Shown: positions 1 to 5,901 of the stretch, piece after piece
How positions within the stretch are numbered: position 1 is the stretch's first letter
Layout of the letters: each line of letters begins with the position of its first letter
Source: an uncultured Coriobacteriaceae bacterium
GTDB taxonomy: Bacteria > Actinomycetota > Coriobacteriia > Coriobacteriales > QAMH01
NCBI GenBank assembly: GCA_902783175.1
Contig: CACZQA010000052.1
Coordinates: forward strand, 1-6,671
Direction: 5' to 3'
DNA: 6,671 nt
Program-made: the position numbers and the translations under genes
Notes under the pieces: model-generated
The model's database searches: none
What the model was told of the DNA's origin: nothing
What the model saw: the letters and a program-made list of their open reading frames with translations, nothing else

Positions 1-8
1 ATTGCCAT
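1..8 (-). CDS. Possible start of a minus-strand gene running off the left edge
   Basis: Only an ATG (bases 8-6) and the next codon (GCA) are inside the window, so no product can be named. The start is proposed because the signals upstream are well ordered on the minus strand: an extended -10 (TGC-TACAAT, 48-40), a predicted transcription start near base 33, a purine-rich Shine-Dalgarno GAAGGG (20-15), a 6-nt spacer and the ATG. It could be chance in a short intergenic stretch. The sequence to the left of the window decides it. Confidence 0.27.
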
Positions 9-39
9 GTTGTTCCCTTCGTTTTGCTGTGTTCGTGCC

Positions 40-48
40 ATTGTAGCA
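40..48 (-). promoter_or_regulatory. Extended -10 promoter-like element (TGCTACAAT)
   Basis: On the minus strand the bases read TGC-TACAAT, a good extended -10 (TGn plus a one-mismatch TATAAT). No convincing -35 lies 16-19 bp upstream, where the sequence is part of the direct repeat at 62-90. A promoter of this type may rely on the TG extension or on an activator. It would start transcription about 25 nt before the possible ATG at base 8. Confidence 0.35.
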
Positions 49-61
49 AGGGCGTCCGCGT

Positions 62-130
62 GCGCGAGAAACGTGGCAGTGCCACACATCCCACGTTCGC
101 AGCGCGGGAAACGTGGCAGTGCCACACATC
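62..130. repeat. Pair of 29-bp direct repeats with internal dyads, 40-bp period
   Basis: Copies lie at 62-90 and 102-130 and differ only at 67/107 (A or G). The last 23 bases of each are identical. Each copy contains the small dyad GTGGC-AGT-GCCAC (73-77 with 81-85 in copy 1). Longer alternatives exist: AACGTGG (70-76) can pair with CCACGTT (91-97), and the outer arms GCGCGAGA (62-69) and TCTCGCGC (129-136) are perfect inverted repeats. The block lies between the end of the GGDEF-EAL gene and the possible left-edge promoter. It may be an operator pair, a 3' transcript-end structure or a dispersed palindromic element. There is no run of T, so it is not a classical intrinsic terminator. Confidence 0.8.
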
Positions 131-163
131 TCGCGCATTTATTGCCGCCCGCACACCCGCACA

Positions 164-3136
164 CTACTCGCTCATTGCCAGGATGGTGCGTCGCTGGTCG
201 TCGGTGAGGGTCGGCGGCAGCGCGGCAGGCCGTGCGAGGTAGTACCCCTGCAGCAGATCCGCGCCGAGCTGGATGCAGGTCCGCACCTCGTCTTCGGTCT
301 CGACACCCTCGGCGATCACGAGCTTGTCGCGCTGATGCGCGAAGTTCACGATGTACTTCATGATGGCGCGCTTGTCGGCACTCACGTCGATGTTGTGCAC
401 GATCGAGATGTCCACCTTGATGTAATCGGGCGAGATGTGCAGCAGCACCTTCTCGCTGTTGTATCCCGAGCCGTAATCGTCGAGGGCGACCTTGCCCCCG
501 CGCGCGATAAACGGCGCGACCTTGCTCTCCCACAGCCCGTAGTCGATCGCGTCTTCCTCGGTAACCTCCATGACGGCATCGCTCGCGGGCATCGACTCGC
601 TGTTGAGTGCCTCGGCCGCTGCGGCGGGCAGGCTCTGGTTGGCGATGGTGTTGAAGAACAGCTTCGTGTGCGGGGCGATCTTTCCCGTGGCGCGATGCGC
701 GACGAAGGTCTGGATGGCGAGCGGCACCGCGAGTTCCTCCACCTGGTTGAGCTTGCGTTCCAGACGCGCGGTGCTCAGCACGTCGAGCGGCGACTTGAAC
801 GCCTCGTGGTCGGGACGCATGAGCGCCTCGTACGCGTAGATGCGGGCGGTCTTTGCCTCGACGATCGGCTGGAACACGTAGTGCAGCAGCCTCTGCTCGA
901 GCAGCACCACAAAAGCCTCGCGCTTGATGCGCAGTTCCTCCTCACCACGGTAGTTTCTCATGTCGAAGTTCTCGAACGTGCCCTTGCGCCTGCTCTTAGC
1001 CACGTACATGGCCGAGTCGGCAAAGCGTAGAAGCGACTCGTAGCTCGTGGAATCCTTCGGGTACCACGAGATGCCCGCCGAGATGCGCACGCTGCGCTGC
1101 TCGTGCCCTCCGATGTCGATGGCCGCGCTCGAGAACGCGTCGCGCAGCGCGATGATGTGGCCGCGCACCTCTTCGCGGGTGCTCCCGTACACGAACACGT
1201 TGAACTCGTCGCCTGAGATGCGCGCGCACAGCGCGTGCTTGGGCAGCGCGTCGACGATCGTGTCCGCGGCGGCTTTGATGTACTCGTCTCCCACCGCATG
1301 GCCGTAGCTGTCGTTGACGAGCTTGAGGTTGTCGAGGTCCATCATGAGTAAGGCCGCGCACGCAAATTTCTTGCCGCCCTCCTCGAGCAGCGAGGCCATC
1401 GCGTTTTGGAACGCCTTGCGGTTGAGCATGCCGGTCAGCGCGTCGTGGTCGCGCTCGAACACGAGCATGCGCTCCCTGAGCACCAGCTGCGTGATGTCTT
1501 CTGCCAGACCGTAGCGGACCGTGCCGTCCTGCGCGATGCGCAGCCTCACGTACCTCCGGTCGCTGCCCGAGCCGATCTCGAACACCTCGCCGTCTATGCC
1601 CGCCTCGGCCTCGACGGAGTGCTCCGCCAGCTTCTCGAGAAACGCGTCGAACGCCGCGACCGTCATCTCCGCGGGCTTGACGGGCGCCTTCATGCCAAAG
1701 ACCTCGAAGAAGCCGTCCGAGATGTACAGCGCGCCAGTCGCCTCGTCTGCCTGGAAGCTGCCGAGGCTTTCTGTCGCCATCTGGATGGTCTTGGAGAAGC
1801 GCTGGCCGTTTTCCACGATGTCGCGGCTCAGGCGCTCGACCTCGCGCGAGAGGCCATCGACCTCGCGGATGCCCGTGTTGGGCAGCGAGACGATGCCGCT
1901 GCCGTCGGTGCCCTCCAGCGCGTGCTCGAGCCGGCGCATGGGGCGCAAGATGGTGAGCGCGACCAGCAGGCTGCCCACGATGCCGACGGCCAAGACGGCA
2001 GCGGCGGCAATCGCGAAGGCGAGCCGAATCTGGCCGGCGCGCTCGTCTATCGTCGTGGTGGGGACGGCGCAGCCGATAACCCAGCTCGTCTCGTCGTAGG
2101 GCGCGTTCGAACTGTAGTTTTTGAGCGGGATGGTGTCGACGTAGTTGCTGGTGCGGTCGATCTTCACGCTGCTGCCGGCGCCCGTCGCGGTCTGATGCCT
2201 CATCATTCCCGTGGACACGCAGCTCTCGAGCGCGTCTGCGTCGTCGGGGGAGGTGACGCCCACAAAGTACGAGCCGGTCGCGTCCTTGGCAAGCTCGCCT
2301 GCCGGCAGCAACGTCTCGAGGTACGCATCGGTGATGTCGATGCCGAGCACGCCGTACACCGTGCCGTCCGAGAGCATGAGTGGGACGGAGTAGGTGATCG
2401 CTGGGCGGTTCTCCTCGAAGATGCCCGCAGAAGAGCTCCAGTAGCCGAGGTCGCTCCACGTGTACGAGCCGTTTGCGTGGAGCGCCTTCTCGAACGGCTC
2501 GTACAGGAACGGGTAGTAGGGCGTGTCGGCGGTGGAGAAGTCAAAGCGCGAGTTCCACCCTCGGTCCGTCGTGATGCCGAGCTTCTCGACGACCGTGGCG
2601 GGGGAGCGCTCGATGAGGATGTCGGAGTCGCTGTCCGCAGGCTTTGAGAGGGGGTCGAGGTCGCGGAGGTAGACTCCGGGCAGGTTGCGCCGCTGCCCGC
2701 TTTGGTTCGTCTCGTCGAGGTCTTGGGTGTTGAGGACGAGGTAGGCGCCGGTCGAGCAGCTCACGCGCATCATGTTGAGCGTCGTCTGCGACAGCTTGGC
2801 GAGCAGGGCGTCGTTGGCGGCATTGTCCTGCCCGAGCTCGTCTTCGCGTATGCCGCCGCTTTCAATCTGCTCTTCGACGATCTTGTTTGACCTGTCGACG
2901 TACTGCCCGATGTTCATCCAGTCGTTGGCCATGGTGGACTGCAGGTACGTGGCGCGCGCGGCGAGCTTGCCGCTCACGATGTCGCGCGTGTTCTGGGAAG
3001 AATCGGCGGCGACGTTGGTGAGCGCGACGGTGCACAGCATGATGACGACCTCGATGGCGACGAGGGCCATGAGCGGGACGAGGACCCTGAGAAAGATGGA
3101 ATGCTCGCTGTCGTGCGCGTGCAGTTTAGCCTTCAT
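164..3136 (-). CDS. Membrane dCache-HAMP-PAS-GGDEF-EAL cyclic-di-GMP enzyme
   Basis: Predicted membrane protein of 990 residues that makes and/or breaks cyclic-di-GMP in the cytoplasm in response to an outside signal. Seen in order: membrane segment about 14-42; extracellular region about 43-370, resembling a double Cache sensor (e.g. 'DGTVYGVLGIDITDAYL' at 257-273); second membrane segment about 372-397; HAMP-like linker to about 445; PAS-like segment about 450-550; GGDEF domain about 560-725 with DALTGMLNR (565-573) and SGDEF (641-645); EAL domain about 740-975. EAL catalytic positions all look present: E770 (EALMR), N829, E857, D886-D887, K907, E943 and Q963 (QGY). The usual RxxD inhibitory site before SGDEF is absent (KHAL there). 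I chose ATG 3136 over an upstream in-frame ATG at 3217. It has a GAGG-type ribosome site, leads directly into the first membrane helix and overlaps the upstream gene by only 11 nt. The overlap suggests translational coupling to the solute-binding protein. The signal sensed is unknown, and whether net activity is cyclase or phosphodiesterase cannot be read from sequence. Confidence 0.95.
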   Translation of the reverse strand: MKAKLHAHDSEHSIFLRVLVPLMALVAIEVVIMLCTVALTNVAADSSQNTRDIVSGKLAARATYLQSTMANDWMNIGQYVDRSNKIVEEQIESGGIREDELGQDNAANDALLAKLSQTTLNMMRVSCSTGAYLVLNTQDLDETNQSGQRRNLPGVYLRDLDPLSKPADSDSDILIERSPATVVEKLGITTDRGWNSRFDFSTADTPYYPFLYEPFEKALHANGSYTWSDLGYWSSSAGIFEENRPAITYSVPLMLSDGTVYGVLGIDITDAYLETLLPAGELAKDATGSYFVGVTSPDDADALESCVSTGMMRHQTATGAGSSVKIDRTSNYVDTIPLKNYSSNAPYDETSWVIGCAVPTTTIDERAGQIRLAFAIAAAAVLAVGIVGSLLVALTILRPMRRLEHALEGTDGSGIVSLPNTGIREVDGLSREVERLSRDIVENGQRFSKTIQMATESLGSFQADEATGALYISDGFFEVFGMKAPVKPAEMTVAAFDAFLEKLAEHSVEAEAGIDGEVFEIGSGSDRRYVRLRIAQDGTVRYGLAEDITQLVLRERMLVFERDHDALTGMLNRKAFQNAMASLLEEGGKKFACAALLMMDLDNLKLVNDSYGHAVGDEYIKAAADTIVDALPKHALCARISGDEFNVFVYGSTREEVRGHIIALRDAFSSAAIDIGGHEQRSVRISAGISWYPKDSTSYESLLRFADSAMYVAKSRRKGTFENFDMRNYRGEEELRIKREAFVVLLEQRLLHYVFQPIVEAKTARIYAYEALMRPDHEAFKSPLDVLSTARLERKLNQVEELAVPLAIQTFVAHRATGKIAPHTKLFFNTIANQSLPAAAAEALNSESMPASDAVMEVTEEDAIDYGLWESKVAPFIARGGKVALDDYGSGYNSEKVLLHISPDYIKVDISIVHNIDVSADKRAIMKYIVNFAHQRDKLVIAEGVETEDEVRTCIQLGADLLQGYYLARPAALPPTLTDDQRRTILAMSE

Positions 3137-4619
3137 GTGCCGCCGCCTCGAGCTTTGCGAGCGTGTCGGCGTACCAGGCCTCGAAGTTCGCATCGGTTGC
3201 GTATTTTGCGACGGCATCGGAGCGGCGCGTCCCGCCGGCCATCAGTTCGACGACCGCCTTGCGGTCTGCCGCTGCCTTGTCGGAGAGCGCGGACTCGAGC
3301 ACGGACCTGATCGACGTGCCGTTGACGACGGGGCGCGGTGTGTACATCGAGCTGCCGTTGACGGTGCTAATCGCCGCAGAGAGCGCCTGCCTTGCGGCCT
3401 CGGTGGTGTTCCCATCGTCGGCATGCGAGACGATCTCGTCCAGGTCGTTGGCGGATTTCTTGACGGGCAGGTAGCTCGTGTCAAGCGCGAACTTGGAATT
3501 GTGCTCGGGCTGCGTGAACCACTTGAGGAACTCGACTGCCGCCTCGACCCGCCTGTCATCGGACTTCGTCACCACCATGCCCGCGCCCTGCTGCACGGCG
3601 ACGCTTTTCCCGCCCTCGAACTCGGGCGCGGGAAGCGTCTGCGTCTCGATGCCGTAGCGCGTGTCACCTGCGGGTGACACCGCCGCGGGCGTGAACGAGG
3701 CGCTTGCCGAGGAGCCCACGTAGGCGATGATGGTGCCGGTCTTCATGTCGTCGCTGCGGAAGCGCCCGATGGCGGAGTAGTAGCCGTTGAGGTAGGGGAT
3801 GTAGTAGTTGTCCCAGAGCCTGCGCGCGACCGCCTTGTCGAAGTCGAGGGCGGCCGTTCCGTCCGCATTGCGCCCGATGAGCTCGTGACCGAGCTGTTGC
3901 GAGCCGATGATGAGGTAGTTGGCCATGGCGTCGCGCCCGAACAGCGCCTTGCCGTCGTCGCGAGCGGGGGTGAGGCCGTCGGTCCAGTCGTAGTACATCT
4001 TGGCCGTCTGCGTGACGCCCTCGATGGTTGCCAGGTCGTCGGTCGTGGCACCGGTGGCCTCGGCGAACTTGTCCCAGTCGGTGCGGTTGAGCACCATGAC
4101 CTCCGTTGCCTTGGCAATCGGGAAGATCTTGAGCCCGCCCGTGCCGTCGAGGTCGCCTTCGGCGAGGTAGCCGTCCACGTAGTTGGCCCTTTCGGCGTCT
4201 GTCAGGTAACCGCTCACGTCCTGCAAGATGCCCCGCTCGTTCATGCTGAGCGCGATGTCGGCGTAGGCGGGAAACATCGTGGGCACCTCGCCCGCGCCCA
4301 CCCTCTTGTCGGCTGCTGCGACGACGGCGTTTTCGAGGTCGTCGAGCGAGCCCTGGCTCGTGGACTGCACCTCGATGCCGAGCTCCTTGCCGCGCGTGCG
4401 GTTGAACTCGTCGACGAGCTCGTTGAAGCTGTCGAGCTGGGTGCCAGTGTAGTAGTTCCACACCGTTACGGTGACAGGATCGTTTGAGCTGAGCTTGCTC
4501 TGCCGCGAGGCAGCGGGCGCGCCGGCGCAGCCAACCAGTGGGGACGTGAGTGCGAGCACGAGCGCTGCGGTAAGCGCGAGTGGTGCGAGCGTCTTGGCGA
4601 CGTGCGTGTGCGTGGTCAT
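3126..4619 (-). CDS. Extracellular solute-binding lipoprotein, family 1 (sugar ABC type)
   Basis: A 497-residue secreted lipoprotein. The N-terminus has a hydrophobic signal (about 9-29) and a lipobox LVGC, with Cys31 as the expected lipidated residue after signal peptidase II cleavage. The mature part starts with a linker and then 'VTVWNYYTGTQLDSFNELVD', the typical first strand and helix of family 1 (UgpB/MalE-like) binding proteins. Later stretches such as 'GEVPTMFPAYADIALSMNE' and 'AVEFLKWFTQPEHNSKFA' also fit this fold. Members usually deliver sugars or similar solutes to an ABC permease, but no permease or ATPase gene follows. Instead the next gene is a membrane GGDEF-EAL protein, whose ATG lies inside the last codons of this one. 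The ATG at 4619 has AAGGG about 7 nt upstream. The ligand cannot be told from sequence. It may serve a distant transporter, or act as a sensory partner for the downstream enzyme. Confidence 0.93.
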   Translation of the reverse strand: MTTHTHVAKTLAPLALTAALVLALTSPLVGCAGAPAASRQSKLSSNDPVTVTVWNYYTGTQLDSFNELVDEFNRTRGKELGIEVQSTSQGSLDDLENAVVAAADKRVGAGEVPTMFPAYADIALSMNERGILQDVSGYLTDAERANYVDGYLAEGDLDGTGGLKIFPIAKATEVMVLNRTDWDKFAEATGATTDDLATIEGVTQTAKMYYDWTDGLTPARDDGKALFGRDAMANYLIIGSQQLGHELIGRNADGTAALDFDKAVARRLWDNYYIPYLNGYYSAIGRFRSDDMKTGTIIAYVGSSASASFTPAAVSPAGDTRYGIETQTLPAPEFEGGKSVAVQQGAGMVVTKSDDRRVEAAVEFLKWFTQPEHNSKFALDTSYLPVKKSANDLDEIVSHADDGNTTEAARQALSAAISTVNGSSMYTPRPVVNGTSIRSVLESALSDKAAADRKAVVELMAGGTRRSDAVAKYATDANFEAWYADTLAKLEAAAHEG

Positions 4620-4646
4620 GCGTGGGCCCTTCGGTTGAATGCGGCA

Positions 4647-4683
4647 AGGAGCGTGGTAAGAAGCGCGCTGAGGAGCGTGGTAA
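4647..4683. repeat. Short tandem repeat in the leader of the solute-binding protein operon
   Basis: The 13-mer AGGAGCGTGGTAA occurs at 4647-4659 and again at 4671-4683, a 24-bp period. Both copies are followed by GAAGC after 0 or 2 extra A. On the coding (minus) strand this reads TTACCACGCTCCT twice, between the upstream terminator and the ATG at 4619. It occupies the only place a dedicated promoter for the operon could be, so an operator is possible. I could not identify clear -35/-10 hexamers here. Confidence 0.65.
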
Positions 4684-4719
4684 AAGAAGCAACGGGGCCC
4701 ACCTTCTTGGCGGGCCCCG
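4682..4719 (-). terminator. Intrinsic terminator of the LysR-type gene
   Basis: Read on the minus strand, an 11-bp GC-rich stem (arms 4719-4709 and 4703-4693) closes a 5-nt loop (4708-4704) and is followed by the T-rich stretch TTGCTTCTTTTA. One pair (4711 with 4701) is a G-U wobble in the minus-strand RNA but an A-C mismatch in the plus-strand RNA, which fits function on the minus strand. It begins about 25 nt after the LysR stop codon and separates that gene from the solute-binding protein operon. Confidence 0.85.
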
Positions 4720-4743
4720 CGTGGCGTGTGGCTTTGCTCGGCG

Positions 4744-5697
4744 CTAGATCTCGTTTTTCACGACATCGAGGTTGTCGATGCGGCACGGGTAGAGCAGGTG
4801 CGGCAAGAACGCGTGCTCGCCGTAGAGCACGTCCTTGTTTGCCTCGACGTAGTCCAGGATCGGGCGCAGCTTGTCCTCGTGGTCCTTGCGGTAGGCGATG
4901 CCGATCTCGCGGCGCGCGACGTCGGCGTCGATCGGGATCTCCTGACGGTCGGCGCCTGCGCTCGTGAACATCTGCATGACCGACGAGCTGAAGTTGCTGC
5001 GCGGCGTGTCGTCCATGTGGAGGAGATACTCGTCGGAATCGGAGCGCTGGACGCGCGACATGTCGCCGCCGCATTCGGCGTAGATGTCCTCGTACCACTG
5101 CGTGACGCCGTAGATGTCGTTGACAAGGGATAGCGGCTCGGACGCGAGGTCGTCGAGCGTGATCTTGTCCTTGGTGACGAGCTTGGAGTTGAAGGGGACG
5201 GACAGGTAGGCCTGCTCGACCTCGATGCCGAGGAACTCGAGCGGCTCGCCCTTAACGGCCCAGTGCGGGATGATGGCAAAGTCGATGCGACCCTTCTTGA
5301 GGTCGTTGACGACCTCGCGCGAGACGCACAACGAGACGACGAAGTTCTTTTTGGGGAACTGGGTCGCGATCTGCGGCATCATGACGAAGCAGTGCGTCGC
5401 GGCAAAGACGCCTGCACGGATGGTGGTCTCCTGGCGCGCCATCTCCTTTTTGATGGAGTCTTCGAGGCGCGAGAAGTCGACGATGATGTGCGTGCTCGCG
5501 TCGACGAGGATCTTGCCGTAGCTCGTCAGCTCGAGGCCGTCATGGTCGTGGTTCATCAGCGGAACGCCGAGCTCCGCCTCGAGGCCCATCAAGATCTTGC
5601 TCGATTCCGCCCTGGGGAGTCCGAGCTTCTCCTCGACTTCCTGCATAGACTTGCATTCGGCCATCGCCGCGAACTGTCCGAGCTGCTGTTTTTCCAT
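4744..5697 (-). CDS. LysR-type transcriptional regulator
   Basis: A 317-residue DNA-binding regulator. Residues 1-65 fit the LysR winged helix-turn-helix: LGQFAAMAECKSMQEVEEKLGL, then SSKILMGLEAELGVPLM, and GLELTSYGKILVDA as the usual end of the wing. A linker helix follows, then an effector-binding region starting about residue 92. That region has family-like pieces (IRAGVFAATHCFVMMPQI, KKGRIDFAIIP, KITLDDLASEPLSLV). The usual L-F-x-R after the recognition helix is L-M-N-H here, and the C-terminal third is not a close match to any subgroup I recognise. The start at 5697 is preferred over an ATG at 5739: AGAGGAAGGA (5714-5705) sits 7 nt before it, and the protein then begins as LysR proteins normally do. 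It is divergent from the MerR gene and ends in its own terminator, so it may be monocistronic. Its targets could include the operon downstream or its own promoter; neither is shown. Confidence 0.92.
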   Translation of the reverse strand: MEKQQLGQFAAMAECKSMQEVEEKLGLPRAESSKILMGLEAELGVPLMNHDHDGLELTSYGKILVDASTHIIVDFSRLEDSIKKEMARQETTIRAGVFAATHCFVMMPQIATQFPKKNFVVSLCVSREVVNDLKKGRIDFAIIPHWAVKGEPLEFLGIEVEQAYLSVPFNSKLVTKDKITLDDLASEPLSLVNDIYGVTQWYEDIYAECGGDMSRVQRSDSDEYLLHMDDTPRSNFSSSVMQMFTSAGADRQEIPIDADVARREIGIAYRKDHEDKLRPILDYVEANKDVLYGEHAFLPHLLYPCRIDNLDVVKNEI

Positions 5698-5727
5698 TCG
5701 GGGGTCCTTCCTCTCGTAACTCGTCCA

Positions 5728-5733
5728 ATAGTA
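5728..5733 (-). promoter_or_regulatory. Possible -10 box (TACTAT) of the LysR-type gene
   Basis: TACTAT on the minus strand would place the transcription start near 5721, giving a leader of about 24 nt that contains the strong Shine-Dalgarno. No good -35 hexamer is present: the -35 position falls within the first direct repeat copy (5743-5767). This would suit an activator-dependent promoter. The call rests on spacing alone. Confidence 0.35.
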
Positions 5734-5742
5734 CCGCACATC

Positions 5743-5799
5743 TTGGCACGAGGGGCCGTGGGTATCGGTTCACTTTGGCACGAGGGACCGTGGGTATCG
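5743..5799. repeat. Pair of 25-bp direct repeats upstream of the LysR-type gene
   Basis: Copies lie at 5743-5767 and 5775-5799 and match at 24 of 25 positions (5755 G, 5787 A). They are offset by 32 bp, close to three helical turns, so both would face the same side of the DNA. Each contains an imperfect dyad CACG-N6-CGTG (5747-5760 and 5779-5792). Relative to the proposed LysR start site near 5721 they cover roughly -22 to -46 and -54 to -78. A tandem binding site for a regulator is the simplest reading. The regulator could be the LysR protein itself or another factor. Confidence 0.85.
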
Positions 5800-5842
5800 T
5801 GTCATTTTAGTGATGGGTTCAGATAATGTTTCTCGCGAGGGC

Positions 5843-5873
5843 TTGACCCTGACGTTACGTCACCCTGTATTGT
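5843..5873 (+). promoter_or_regulatory. MerR-type promoter with 19-bp spacer and central operator dyad
   Basis: TTGACC (5843-5848) and TATTGT (5868-5873) are separated by exactly 19 bp. This is the over-long spacer known for promoters that MerR-family proteins activate by untwisting DNA. The spacer contains the perfect dyad TGACGT-T-ACGTCA (5850-5862). A start site about 7 nt after the -10 (near 5880) leaves a leader of about 22 nt to the GTG at 5902. This strongly suggests that the regulator controls its own gene, as TipAL does in Streptomyces. Confidence 0.8.
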
Positions 5874-5901
5874 GGCAGCAGCATCGAGAAAGGGGGCACG
5901 C

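Noticed and set aside
113..1030. Long plus-strand open frame antisense to the GGDEF-EAL gene (also others at 1406-2647 and 3885-4487)
   Set aside because: Long antisense frames are common opposite GC-rich genes. These lack recognisable domains and good ribosome sites, while the minus-strand frames have clear family matches.
3137..3217. N-terminal extension of the GGDEF-EAL protein from an upstream ATG at 3217
   Set aside because: The 27 extra residues are low-complexity, Arg/Ser-rich and would overlap the solute-binding gene by 92 nt. ATG 3136 has a ribosome site and leads straight into the membrane helix.
3661..3680. Perfect 8-bp hairpin (GTGTCACC-TGCG-GGTGACAC) inside the solute-binding protein gene
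   Set aside because: It lies in well-conserved-looking coding sequence, has no T-run, and a single such stem in 6.7 kb of GC-rich DNA is not surprising.
164..4619. Adjacent ABC importer genes expected beside the solute-binding protein
   Set aside because: No permease or ATPase frame is visible on either strand in the window. They could still exist elsewhere in the genome.
62..5799. Possible CRISPR or iteron array from the paired repeats
   Set aside because: Each repeat has only two copies, the three pairs differ in sequence, and no cas or replication gene is present. Periods of 24, 32 and 40 bp look like coincidence.
5872..5901. Upstream GTG start (5872) for the MerR/TipAS gene
   Set aside because: It overlaps the -10 hexamer and precedes the predicted transcription start near 5880. 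GTG 5902 has a good ribosome site and gives the normal family N-terminus.
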